A DNA stretch of 6,203 bases from Collinsella aerofaciens. GTDB taxonomy: Bacteria; Actinomycetota; Coriobacteriia; Coriobacteriales; Coriobacteriaceae. The position numbers were made by a program, and so were the translations under genes. Under the pieces are notes generated by a model that had not been told where the DNA came from, did not search any database, and worked only from the letters and a program-made list of their open reading frames with translations. The DNA lies in the NCBI RefSeq assembly GCF_901212495.1, contig NZ_CAAKNY010000062.1, positions 1 to 6,203 on the forward strand, given 5' to 3'. Positions 1 through 5,624 of the stretch are shown here, one piece after another; position 1 is the stretch's first letter; the number at the start of each line of letters is the position of its first letter.

Positions 1-56
1 GCCACAAGATGAGCAAAGAGCGCACCTCGAGACGAATCGACTAAAGGAATTGCGCG

Positions 57-72
57 CCTGCCGGGAGGCAGG
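57..72. repeat. Small GC hairpin
   Basis: CCTGCC (57-62) pairs with GGCAGG (67-72) around a GGGA loop. It lies 12 bases after a possible stop codon (TAA, 42-44) of a + strand frame entering from the left edge, so it could be a terminator for a gene outside the window. There is no T run, so this is weak. Bases 1-120 otherwise hold nothing I recognise. Confidence 0.3.
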
Positions 73-120
73 GCAGCTTGCTCGATCGACGCGGACTACC
101 AATTGATAAACCCCAAAAGC

Positions 121-146
121 CGGAGCGAGCGGCGTCACTCGCTCCG
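121..146 (-). terminator. Intrinsic terminator of the GyrI-like fragment
   Basis: A perfect 9-bp stem (CGGAGCGAG at 121-129 with CTCGCTCCG at 138-146) has an 8-base loop. Read on the - strand it is followed by GCTTTTGGGGTTT, a short U tract. It begins immediately after the stop codon (147-149) of the GyrI-like reading frame, which is the expected place for that gene's terminator. The 3' end of the old gene therefore looks native and undisturbed. Confidence 0.7.
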
Positions 147-335
147 CTACATCGACTTGACGGGATGGCGGACCACGGTCTTGAGCTTCTCCGGCGCGCA
201 CTTGCGCTGGTCGGAGAGATAGATCTCGTGATGGAGGCGGGATTCGGAGAAGTCGGGGGCATATCCCTGTTCCGCCGCAAATGAGCGCATGGCGTCTACG
301 GTCGCCGGCTCGTCGTCGTAAGGCCCGTATAGCAA
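147..335 (-). pseudogene. GyrI-like effector-binding domain protein, C-terminal fragment
   Basis: About 60 residues resemble the C-terminal end of GyrI-like small-molecule-binding proteins (the same fold as the C-terminus of AraC-type multidrug sensors). The recognisable pieces are YGPYDDEPATV near the start, then HHEIYLSDQRK and APEKLKTVVRHPV at the end. Free-standing members usually have about 150 residues or more, so well over half of the protein is missing. The frame starts only at a TTG (333-335) inside the left arm of a strong inverted repeat, with no ribosome binding site seen, and homology stops there. The fragment keeps its stop and terminator. I read it as a gene truncated at the 332-369 repeat, not a functional small protein. 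Family members bind hydrophobic drugs or gyrase, but no function is claimed for this remnant. Confidence 0.72.
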
Positions 336-369
336 TGGGCGCGGCCTCTTCCGAAGCCGCGCCCATTGC
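332..369. repeat. Perfect 14-bp inverted repeat at a gene truncation point
   Basis: GCAATGGGCGCGGC (332-345) and its exact complement (356-369) flank a 10-base loop. The stem is long, GC-rich and perfect. There is no T run on the + side (AGGAAATTATAAC follows), and on the - side it is followed by TATACGGG, so it is not a textbook terminator in either direction. It coincides with the point where similarity to GyrI-like proteins ends, so it may mark the edge of an insertion or a palindromic mobile unit. Confidence 0.75.
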
Positions 370-401
370 AGGAAATTATAACACAGAATCGAACGTCTGT
401 T

Positions 402-800
402 CTATTCCCACTCGGTGGTTATAGTTTTGCCGTCTCGTCACTCCAGTTGCACCCAGTTTTCGGCGGCATCTCGAAGTGAGTGCCGCTGAATGACGCGACG
501 TCGCGTTTCATCGGCTTCGGGGACAAAAGCTGGGACAACTTCAAAAACCATTTTCAAACTCAGAGTATTGAGTTTTTATTTTTGTCCCAAGGGGCACGGA
601 GAGCCGCCTTTGGAGGCTCGATATCGCCGAAAAACGCCCGTTTTGAAACTCAACCGCCTTTGAGCCTGCAAACCACCAGCTTCAACAGTAAGTGAGTCGA
701 CGCGGGTGGCTTACGAGCCGTTCACAAAACCGCAGGCCACAGGTCTTTGTCAACGATAAGCAAAGTGAATAGTCTCAGGTGGCTTGCCCATGAGTTGGCG
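402..800. repeat. Dispersed repeat copy R1 (~400 bp), left of the mef-msr operon
   Basis: This stretch aligns end to end with 5155-5552 in the same orientation. The two lengths differ by about one base, and by eye roughly seven in ten positions match. Blocks identical in both include 505-530 (= 5258-5283), which contains ATCGGCTTCGGGGACAAAAG, and 770-796 (= 5522-5548), which contains CTCAGGTGGCTTGCCCATGA. Reading frames run through both copies (480-695 here), but the substitutions are not concentrated at third positions, and the - strand frames carry stops in one copy and not the other. I therefore call it non-coding. I see no transposase and no clear terminal inverted repeats. It is probably a genome-wide dispersed element; I cannot name the family. 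Confidence 0.8.
520..588. other. Nested hairpin inside R1
   Basis: The outer arms GGGACAAAA (520-528) and TTTTGTCCC (580-588) pair perfectly over 9 bp. An inner stem AAACTCA (556-562) pairs with TGAGTTT (569-575). The same two stems occur at the same spacing in R2, so the fold, not any protein, seems to be what is kept in this part of the repeat. Confidence 0.65.
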
Positions 801-832
801 TAAGCCTGTTTAGCAAAAGGCTAATCGGACAC

Positions 833-897
833 GACAGGCCGCCCGCATGGCGACGGCGTTTCCCGTGCGGGCACAAACAGCCCTGCGTGCCCTGTCG
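833..897 (-). terminator. Stem-loop complex downstream of the AAA ATPase relic
   Basis: An outer stem CGACAGG (833-839) / CCTGTCG (891-897) encloses an inner 10-bp stem, GCCCGCATGG (841-850) / CCGTGCGGGC (863-872), with one G-U pair. It lies about 30 bases beyond the stop of the - strand AAA ATPase relic, and on the - strand a TTTTG stretch follows some 15 bases later after a small TTAGC/GCTAA hairpin (810-824). A terminator role for the relic gene is plausible but the U tract is poor. Confidence 0.45.
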
Positions 898-926
898 CGC
901 GATATCCCAATGCGACGTTCAGAACC

Positions 927-1196
927 CTACCCGCCAAGCAGCCACCTCGCGAAATTCAGCACGAGCACGCCCTCCCGGGTATGGGGCTCATGCCTCGTGC
1001 GAGTGATGAGAATCTTCGGGAATGCATCCCCGATGGATAGAATCGGCGCAATCTCCCTCTCGAGCGTCGAATCGGCGCCGATATCGTCGCTCACATACAC
1101 TTTCCTTCCCGGTTTCGAAACTTGGAAGGCAGTATGCGCAAGGATGCGTCGAGGTGCGATCCCAGTCGTACCATGCCAGCAGAGATGTCGAGGCAC
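927..1196 (-). pseudogene. AAA ATPase (DUF4143 type), C-terminal remnant
   Basis: The last ~60 residues of this - strand frame match the C-terminal end of the COG1373/DUF4143 family of ATP-binding proteins. They show KVYVSDD, then LEREIAPILSIGDAFPKILIT, then EGVLVLNFARWLLGG just before the stop (927-929). In the family this is the end of the nuclease-like C-terminal domain that follows the AAA ATPase module. The full protein is about 400 residues, so the Walker motifs and nearly all of the gene are gone. Upstream of about position 1110 the translation no longer resembles the family in any of the three frames. It is a relic with an intact stop. These ATPases are common accessory genes of gut bacteria with no well-established role. 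Confidence 0.65.
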
Positions 1197-1322
1197 ATTC
1201 GTTCATGCTGCAATGCGGGCATCGGAGATGAAAAACAGCCCGTCGGGTAGTCATGGGCGTGCGGGAGCCCGCATCAGTAACCTGCCTCCTCGGTTGTCCC
1301 TTCTTTGCATGGTCGTCTACAT

Positions 1323-1620
1323 AAAGGAGGAACCAGCCATGCAGATCAGCATGCTTGCCCTTCTTGGGTCACGGACCGGGGAGGCGAGGGCCTCCGTCGG
1401 GACCGCCCCGAGCAACCGGCATATCCAAGGAATGACAAGGCTCGATCGCTGTGCTGGTCAGGATGCCGAAGCGGGCCGTCCGCCAATCGGAATGCGGGTC
1501 AGGATGCTGCAACGTGATTCCAGCTGCAGGATACGGCTCCTTTGCGGTTGCCGCAAAACCTGCTGGCAACATTCTTACTATCCGAATGATGTACGCATCC
1601 CTTGGGATCGTTTCGCCTGA
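1323..1620 (+). CDS. Orphan reading frame behind a perfect ribosome binding site
   Basis: AAAGGAGG (1323-1330) sits 8 bases before ATG 1339, an ideal Shine-Dalgarno and spacing. The frame then runs 93 codons to TGA at 1618-1620. I do not recognise the product. After the opening MQISMLALLGS it is rich in Arg, Cys and Gly and looks like random translation. Its 3' part overlaps antisense to the IS3-type relic (1580-1699), which suggests the frame is accidental beyond its first codons. The likely reading is that a real ribosome binding site and gene start survive here and that the body of the gene has been replaced. The rest of 1197-1580 holds nothing recognisable apart from a short GCGGG/CCCGC hairpin near 1260-1273. 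Confidence 0.25.
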
Positions 1621-1699
1621 CCAGGGCCATCTTCAGCGCCTCATCGGCCAGCTCGGCAGGCGCCTCTTCCACGCGTAATAGCCCTGGCGGGTCACCTAT
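1580..1699 (-). pseudogene. IS3-family transposase (DDE/rve domain) sliver
   Basis: About 40 residues on the - strand read ELADEALKMALVRRN, then GCVHHSD. This is the stretch before and including the second catalytic Asp of the IS3-family OrfB integrase core, normally continued as HHSDxGxQY. Here the similarity ends exactly after HHSD (Asp codon at 1580-1582), and the next residues (SKNVASRF) do not fit in any frame I checked. Upstream of about 1700 it also fades. Both halves of the transposase are missing, so the element is dead. It is a fossil of past insertion next to the resistance operon's promoter. Confidence 0.55.
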
Positions 1700-1762
1700 G
1701 CAACCAAAGATACAAAAGGAATCGAATGGCCAGAGAGGATTGCCCTTACCGATGCTCGATTC

Positions 1763-1792
1763 TTGACAGGCAAACTCAAGCCTCGTTAATAT
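1763..1792 (+). promoter_or_regulatory. Promoter of the mef-msr-like operon
   Basis: A perfect TTGACA -35 box (1763-1768) is followed by TAATAT (1787-1792, 4 of 6 consensus bases, 18-bp spacer) in an AT-rich patch. GTTAAT at 1785-1790 (16-bp spacer) is an alternative -10. Transcription would start near 1799, about 20 bases before the leader ribosome binding site and about 130 before the mef-like start. No operator-like inverted repeat is seen across it, consistent with control by attenuation and not by a repressor. Confidence 0.6.
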
Positions 1793-1832
1793 TACATGGT
1801 TTGCCAGACCGAATTAACAAAGGAGGGGTGTC

Positions 1833-1868
1833 GTGGTTGGTCTTTTCCGCACGTGGATGAGCGCCTAG
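1833..1868 (+). CDS. Candidate regulatory leader peptide upstream of the mef-like gene
   Basis: AAAGGAGG (1819-1826), the best ribosome binding site near the operon, lies 6 bases before GTG 1833. The frame encodes 11 residues, MVGLFRTWMSA, and stops at TAG 1866-1868. No long gene follows this ribosome binding site, so a leader is the simplest explanation. Macrolide-resistance genes (erm, mef, msr) are commonly induced by drug-dependent ribosome stalling on leaders of this size; I do not see the classic Arg-x-Arg stall motif, so the stall site is unknown. An overlapping frame (GTG 1828 or TTG 1837, ending TGA 1858-1860, ...VFSARG) is the alternative. The leader stop is in frame with the mef-like gene and lies inside the attenuator. 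Confidence 0.4.
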   Translation: MVGLFRTWMSA

Positions 1869-1901
1869 AAAGCGGCGCTGTTGTGGCGTCGCGCTGTTTT
1901 T
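1860..1901 (+). promoter_or_regulatory. Transcription attenuator: antiterminator and terminator hairpins
   Basis: Two stems compete for the same bases. Stem A pairs AGCGCC (1860-1865) with GGCGCT (1874-1879), loop 8. Stem B pairs GCGGCGC (1872-1878) with GCGTCGC (1886-1892), 7 bp with one G-U, loop 7; it is followed by GCTG and five T (1897-1901), an intrinsic terminator. An alternative register with a 2-base bulge brings stem B right up to the T run. Stem A and stem B share 1874-1878 and cannot form together. The leader stop codon falls in the loop of stem A. A ribosome held early in the leader would leave stem A free to form and so block the terminator, the logic known for mef(A)/msr(D) and erm attenuators. 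Confidence 0.6.
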
Positions 1902-1931
1902 CTGCACGCCATTTCACGATTGGACATAACC

Positions 1932-3218
1932 ATGATATTTGAAACCTCTCGGGGCAGGTCTGTTCTGCTGTGCCATTCATGGCAATTCAAGCTTTGTTTC
2001 GTATGGGGCGGGGAGCTCGTTTCGACATTGACGAGTTCGATTCTCCAAATGGGTCTTATTTGGCATCTCGCCCTCACGACAGGGTCGTCTTCTCTCCTCT
2101 CCTTAGCATCGCTGGCAGGCTTTCTGCCGATTGCTTTGTTCGGAATCCTTGCGGGCGCCGTTGTCGACAGACTGCCTTTGAAACGTGTCCTCATCGGCGC
2201 CGACCTCTTCATTGCCGCGGTGGGTGCCGCCTTGGCGATTGCCTCGTTGGCCGGCAGCTTACCTGCATGGCTAATTCTCATCGCCCTGTTTCTCCGTGCA
2301 GTTGGTACTTCGTTCTACACGCCAGCCTCCCAATCTCTCACGCCCCATCTCGCCCCGCCAGAGCATCTCGTTCGCCTATCGGGGGTGACTCAGGCGATTC
2401 AGTCCGGCGGATACATTCTTGGCGCCGCGCTTGCAGCAGTGATTTATCCCGTGGCGGGCATTACCGCTATGATTGTCCTCGACGTGCTGGGAGCGCTTTT
2501 CGCTTCTTTAGCCGTCCTCGCCGCACAGATAGACGCAGGGGGCCTCGATGAAGCCGACCGCAGCTTGTCCTTTTCCAATAAGGTTCGAGAGCTCTTCTCT
2601 GAGATTTCGGACGGCTACAAGCTGATTAGGGAGTACAGGGGGCTGTTCGCCCTTCTTTGGTGCGGGTTCGTCTTCGCTTTCGCGTTCTCTCCGCTCGCGG
2701 CATTGTTCCCAATAATGACCTTGGGGCATTTTGGCGGTAGCACGGGGGATGCCGCTTTGGTGGAAATCCTTTTTTCTGCAGGCATGCTGGCTGGGTCCGG
2801 CATTTTGGCGGCCACGGGAGGGTTCCGCAATAGGTCGTTCACCATGGTCGCCGCGATTGCCGGCTTCGGCATTGCCGCAATCGTATCCGGATCGCTCGGC
2901 CCGTCATTGTTCGCTGCTTTCCTGCCGGTGAGCTTTCTTATGGGCGCATGCTCCCCGTTGTACGCGGGAACCCAGACTGCCCTTATGCAGGAGCAGATAC
3001 CTCCTGAGTACCTAGGCCGCGTTTTCGGCCTCTACGGAACCATCATGGCGTGGGCCATGCCCATGGGCCTCGCAGCCCCCTCCGTTTTTGCGGATCTGCT
3101 TGGAGCTCCGTTATGGTTCGTCGGCTCTGGAGCGACCATGGTACTGCTTGCGATGGCTATGCTGCTTGCTCCGAGCGTCCGAAACGCGGGGAAAAGAGAT
3201 ACCGGGCAGATTCAATAG
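1932..3218 (+). CDS. Mef-like macrolide efflux MFS transporter
   Basis: This 428-residue inner-membrane protein is a proton-driven major facilitator like Mef(A)/Mef(E), which exports 14- and 15-membered macrolides. It aligns with Mef throughout: HSWQFKLCFVWGGELVS (residues 15-31) with the Mef N-terminus, SSILQM (35-40), LASLAGFLP (58-66), VLIGADLFIAA (86-96), TPASQSLTP (130-138), PEYLGRVFGL (358-367), and MAWAMPMGL (372-380). A motif-A-like loop GILAGAVVDRLPLKR is at 71-85, and a basic/acidic cytoplasmic loop (about 200-236) separates two bundles of about six membrane segments. ATG 1932 is the first ATG after the attenuator. It gives an N-terminus about 10 residues longer than Mef and has no clear Shine-Dalgarno. 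TTG 1881 and TTG 1920 are in frame, but 1881 lies inside the terminator hairpin. The gene precedes an Msr-like gene, as in mef-msr(D). Substrate is inferred from family and context. Confidence 0.88.
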   Translation: MIFETSRGRSVLLCHSWQFKLCFVWGGELVSTLTSSILQMGLIWHLALTTGSSSLLSLASLAGFLPIALFGILAGAVVDRLPLKRVLIGADLFIAAVGAALAIASLAGSLPAWLILIALFLRAVGTSFYTPASQSLTPHLAPPEHLVRLSGVTQAIQSGGYILGAALAAVIYPVAGITAMIVLDVLGALFASLAVLAAQIDAGGLDEADRSLSFSNKVRELFSEISDGYKLIREYRGLFALLWCGFVFAFAFSPLAALFPIMTLGHFGGSTGDAALVEILFSAGMLAGSGILAATGGFRNRSFTMVAAIAGFGIAAIVSGSLGPSLFAAFLPVSFLMGACSPLYAGTQTALMQEQIPPEYLGRVFGLYGTIMAWAMPMGLAAPSVFADLLGAPLWFVGSGATMVLLAMAMLLAPSVRNAGKRDTGQIQ

Positions 3219-3349
3219 CCCAAGTATTCGAAAAAAAGAGGCAGCAGCCATCGGTTCAAGCGTCAGCCTTCAAGCCCTTGCGACGACGAGGTATTGCACC
3301 GACATTCCGCATCGCGCTCCTTATTCGTCGCCAACTATCATTTTCGGAT

Positions 3350-3388
3350 TTGCCGGCTTGCGCAAGGTCAAAACGCTCGCGCCGGCAA
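3350..3388 (+). repeat. Hairpin in the mef-msr intergenic gap
   Basis: TTGCCGGC (3350-3357) and GCCGGCAA (3381-3388) are perfect complements over 8 bp around a 23-base loop that itself contains the palindrome TTGCGCAA. It lies in the 261-bp gap between the two resistance genes, upstream of a T6 run (3422-3427). No T run follows it directly, so it is more likely a processing or folding element than a terminator. The remainder of the gap, 3219-3349, shows nothing recognisable. Confidence 0.4.
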
Positions 3389-3430
3389 TTGGGCAAAGGC
3401 GAAAAATCGACGTGAGCAATCTTTTTTGGC

Positions 3431-3457
3431 ATGGCTGCGCTTCCAGTAAAACGCTAA
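3431..3457 (+). CDS. Candidate 8-residue leader before the msr-like gene
   Basis: ATG 3431 opens a frame encoding MAALPVKR and stopping at TAA 3455-3457, 22 bases before the msr-like start. Its length, position and basic C-terminal pair recall the 8-residue leaders of macrolide-inducible genes (for example MTASMRLR before mef), and msr(D) itself has a short leader. It has no convincing ribosome binding site, and Lys-Arg is not the established Arg-x-Arg stall motif. A longer overlapping frame from GTG 3412 to TAG 3492, which crosses the msr start, is an alternative coupling leader. Low confidence. Confidence 0.25.
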   Translation: MAALPVKR

Positions 3458-3479
3458 TACACAAAAGGCGGTTCAACCT

Positions 3480-4949
3480 ATGGAACTCATAGTCAAAGCT
3501 AAAGACATCTTTTTGGAATATGCCGGCCGCGATATCCTAGATATCGAAGAGTTGGAAATCTACTCCTACGATCGCATCGGCTTGGTGGGAGACAATGGCG
3601 CAGGCAAAACCAGCCTGCTTAAAATTCTGAGCGGCAATCTTACCATTGCGGACGCCGACGTCAGGCGCTTCGGCAGCATTGCCCTCATCGGCCAACTCGA
3701 TGAACTCGACCTTGATGCGGCTCAGGACAGTGGTGAGATGCTCTCCCGTCTCAACGTCGCCGGAGTGGCGCAGGAGACGATGAGCGGCGGGGAGGAAACA
3801 CGCGCCAAGATTGCCTCTGCACTCTCCCAGCATGCAAGCGCGATCTTCGCCGACGAGCCTACGAGCCACCTCGACCAAGACGGCATCCGCCTTCTCGTCG
3901 GACAACTCAAGGCATTTGATGGGGCTCTGCTCATCGTGAGCCATGACCGTCATTTTCTCGACCAGGTGGTAGACAAGATCTGGGAGCTCAAAGACGGCGG
4001 TATTTCCGAATTCTGGGGTGACTACTCCGACTATCTGCGACAGAAAGAAGAAGAGCGCAAAGCTCAGGCGACTCGATACGAAGAGGCGATGCGCGAGCGC
4101 GATCGCCTCGAAGCCGCCATCGAAAAACAACGGAAAAAAGCACGGCAGGTCGACGCCAAGCGGAAGGCTGCGAAAAAAAGCAACGAGTATGCAGGTCGAT
4201 TGGGGCATCAGAAAGCAACCGGCACCAAACAGAAGAGGATGTACCAGGCGGCTAAGGACATGGAGAAGCGCCTCGAAGCGCTCGAAGGGATTGAGGCCCC
4301 AGATAGCATTCGCGCCGTGCGGTTCCGCCAGAGCAAGGCCCTGGAACTGCATAGTAAATTTCCCATCTCGGCAGACGATTTCAGCTTGAGCTTCGGCAAC
4401 TGCATGCTCTATGACCACGCGAAATTCGAGATACCGCTCGGTGCCAAAGTGGCCATCACCGGTGGCAACGGTACAGGAAAGACCAGCCTGCTGAAGGCAA
4501 TCGCTCGACGCGCCGACGGTATCAACATCTCTCCCAAGGCAGAGATCGGTTACTTCGAGCAAACAGGCTACAAGTTCGACGCCCGTCAGTCTGCGATCTC
4601 GTTCATGCAGGATGGTTGCGAGTACAGCATGACCGAAATTCGAGGCATCCTCGCCTCTATGGGAATCGGACCGCGCGACCTGACAAAGGACGTTGGCGTT
4701 CTCTCGGGAGGCGAAGTCATCAAGCTGCTACTCGCGAAGATGCTGCTGGGCAGATACAACATCTTGCTCATGGACGAGCCTGGAAATTACCTGGACATCA
4801 AGAGCGCCGAAGCCCTCGAGCAGATGATGAGCGCCTATGCCGGAACGATAGTGTTCGTCTCCCACGATAAGAGGCTGGTCGAGAACGTCGCAGACATTGT
4901 CTACGAAATAAAGGACACCAAGCTAGTCAAAATCTTTCAGCGCGAATAG
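3480..4949 (+). CDS. Msr(D)-like ABC-F ribosomal protection ATPase
   Basis: The protein has 489 residues, close to Msr(D) (487), and the same start (MEL-I-KAKDI). It is cytoplasmic, has no membrane segments, and carries two ATP-binding cassettes. Domain 1: Walker A GDNGAGKT (37-44), signature MSGGEE (101-106), Walker B with ADEPTSHLD (124-132, catalytic Glu126), His switch VSHD (153-156). A charged helical linker (about 182-265, [11 protein letters not shown] then a Lys-rich stretch and GRLGHQK) forms the arm that ABC-F proteins insert into the ribosomal E site. Domain 2: Walker A GGNGTGKT (328-335), signature LSGGE (408-412), Walker [10 protein letters not shown] (431-439, Glu433), SHD (461-463). 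Msr-type proteins dislodge macrolides and streptogramin B from the ribosome. AAGGCGG (3465-3471), 8 bases before ATG, supports the start. It probably shares the mef-like promoter. Drug range is inferred. Confidence 0.92.
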   Translation: MELIVKAKDIFLEYAGRDILDIEELEIYSYDRIGLVGDNGAGKTSLLKILSGNLTIADADVRRFGSIALIGQLDELDLDAAQDSGEMLSRLNVAGVAQETMSGGEETRAKIASALSQHASAIFADEPTSHLDQDGIRLLVGQLKAFDGALLIVSHDRHFLDQVVDKIWELKDGGISEFWGDYSDYLRQKEEERKAQATRYEEAMRERDRLEAAIEKQRKKARQVDAKRKAAKKSNEYAGRLGHQKATGTKQKRMYQAAKDMEKRLEALEGIEAPDSIRAVRFRQSKALELHSKFPISADDFSLSFGNCMLYDHAKFEIPLGAKVAITGGNGTGKTSLLKAIARRADGINISPKAEIGYFEQTGYKFDARQSAISFMQDGCEYSMTEIRGILASMGIGPRDLTKDVGVLSGGEVIKLLLAKMLLGRYNILLMDEPGNYLDIKSAEALEQMMSAYAGTIVFVSHDKRLVENVADIVYEIKDTKLVKIFQRE

Positions 4950-4978
4950 CCCTAAATGAGCAAGAAATAATCCCCGAA

Positions 4979-5065
4979 CGGAGACAAGGGAGTAAAACGG
5001 CAAAGAAAGAGCCTCCGTCCCAACGCAGGGAACGGAGGCTCTTTAATCGCTTTTACTCATCTCCG
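4979..5065 (+). terminator. Operon terminator inside a nested palindrome
   Basis: The core is a perfect 13-bp stem, AAAGAGCCTCCGT (5006-5018) with ACGGAGGCTCTTT (5032-5044), extended inward by CCC/GGG across a bulged A. A-rich on one side and T-rich on the other, it could terminate in both directions. Around it are two more matched arms: GAGTAAAA (4990-4997) / TTTTACTC (5051-5058) and CGGAG (4979-4983) / CTCCG (5061-5065). It begins 30 bases after the msr-like stop and ends the operon. The outer arms go beyond what a terminator needs. Confidence 0.85.
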
Positions 5066-5154
5066 TCGCTGGTGGCTTTGTCATGACTCTCGTACGAAAC
5101 GAAACTCAGCGGCACAGTGCGGCACTCAAAATCGCAGGTCAGAACCCTATCGGC

Positions 5155-5552
5155 CTACTCCCACTCGATGGCTTCAGTTTTACTGTCCCGACATTCCAGT
5201 TGTCCTCAGTTTTCGATGCCGTCTCAAACCGAGTGCCGCCAAGTAACACTATGTCGTGTTTCATCGGCTTCGGGGACAAAAGCCGGGGCAATCTCAAAAA
5301 CTCATTCCAAACTCGGGGCTTTGAGTTTTCGTTTTTGTCCCAAAGGGCACGGCGGACAGCCTTTAGAGGTTCGATATCGACGAAAACGCCCGCTTTGAAA
5401 CTCAAGTGCCTTTTCGTGTGCGAGCCGCCAGCTGCAATAGGAAGTGAATCAACGCAGGCGCCTTTCAAGCAGTTTGCAAAACTGCAGGTTGCAGGCCTTC
5501 ATTGCTAGTAGGGGAAATGAGTAGTCTCAGGTGGCTTGCCCATGAGTTAGCG
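5155..5552. repeat. Dispersed repeat copy R2 (~400 bp), right of the mef-msr operon
   Basis: This is the direct-orientation partner of 402-800. Both open with a CTAxTCCCACTCG sequence and both end in CCCATGAGTT followed by GCG within a few bases. The divergence (about three in ten positions by eye) shows this is not a recent duplication; each copy has aged separately. An open frame runs through it (5083-5508, + strand) but is probably fortuitous: the same frame in R1 differs by non-synonymous changes and falls out of register after about two thirds. The two copies bracket about 4.35 kb that contains the resistance operon. Bases 5066-5154, between the terminator and R2, show nothing recognisable. 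Confidence 0.8.
5273..5341. other. Nested hairpin inside R2
   Basis: GGGACAAAA (5273-5281) pairs with TTTTGTCCC (5333-5341), and the inner AAACTCG (5309-5315) pairs with TTGAGTTT (5322-5328 for the seven paired bases). Geometry is the same as at 520-588 in R1: the outer span is 69 bases in both. At the inner-stem closing pair R1 has A-T and R2 has G-T, which keeps pairing in RNA. Confidence 0.65.
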
Positions 5553-5624
5553 AGCAGGTTGGGGCTTCGTTGTTGGCGCAATCACTTCGTGCACACTCGA
5601 AAGGTCTGTTTAACTTCAGACAGG

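Noticed and set aside
3..44. End of a + strand gene entering from the left edge (MSKERTSRRID, stop at 42-44)
   Set aside because: Fourteen codons are too few to identify, and no family similarity is visible; the only support is the weak hairpin at 57-72.
402..440. - strand end TTEWE-stop in R1 and IEWE-stop in R2, resembling the C-terminus of GMP synthase
   Set aside because: The residues before it do not resemble GuaA, R1 carries an in-frame TGA a few codons upstream, and both copies are part of the dispersed repeat.
480..695. Protein coding in R1 and the matching frame in R2 (FIGFGDKS...)
   Set aside because: The two copies show amino-acid-changing substitutions as freely as silent ones, frames fall out of register, and no ribosome binding site is evident. 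The conserved stems explain the retained blocks better.
847..1620. 257-codon + strand open frame
   Set aside because: It begins inside a stem-loop, overlaps antisense to the AAA ATPase and IS3 relics whose - strand similarity is convincing, and its translation is Arg/Ser/Pro-rich with no recognisable domain. Only the segment from ATG 1339 has a ribosome binding site.
1726..1860. 44-codon frame from ATG 1726 with AAAAGGA upstream
   Set aside because: It runs through the consensus -35 box and the leader ribosome binding site, so most of it would be promoter; no similarity is seen.
3088..3492. 134-codon + strand frame overlapping the end of the mef-like gene
   Set aside because: It starts inside the mef-like gene in another frame without a ribosome binding site and runs past the msr start; only its last 26 codons are considered as a possible leader.
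3537..4562. 341-codon - strand open frame opposite the msr-like gene
   Set aside because: It is fully antisense to a gene with intact ABC-F motifs; its long open frame follows from the codon pattern of the + strand gene, and no known domain is visible.
402..5552. CRISPR array or integrase-bounded mobile element
   Set aside because: There are only two long diverged repeats with no spacers, and no integrase, recombinase or relaxase is encoded in the window.
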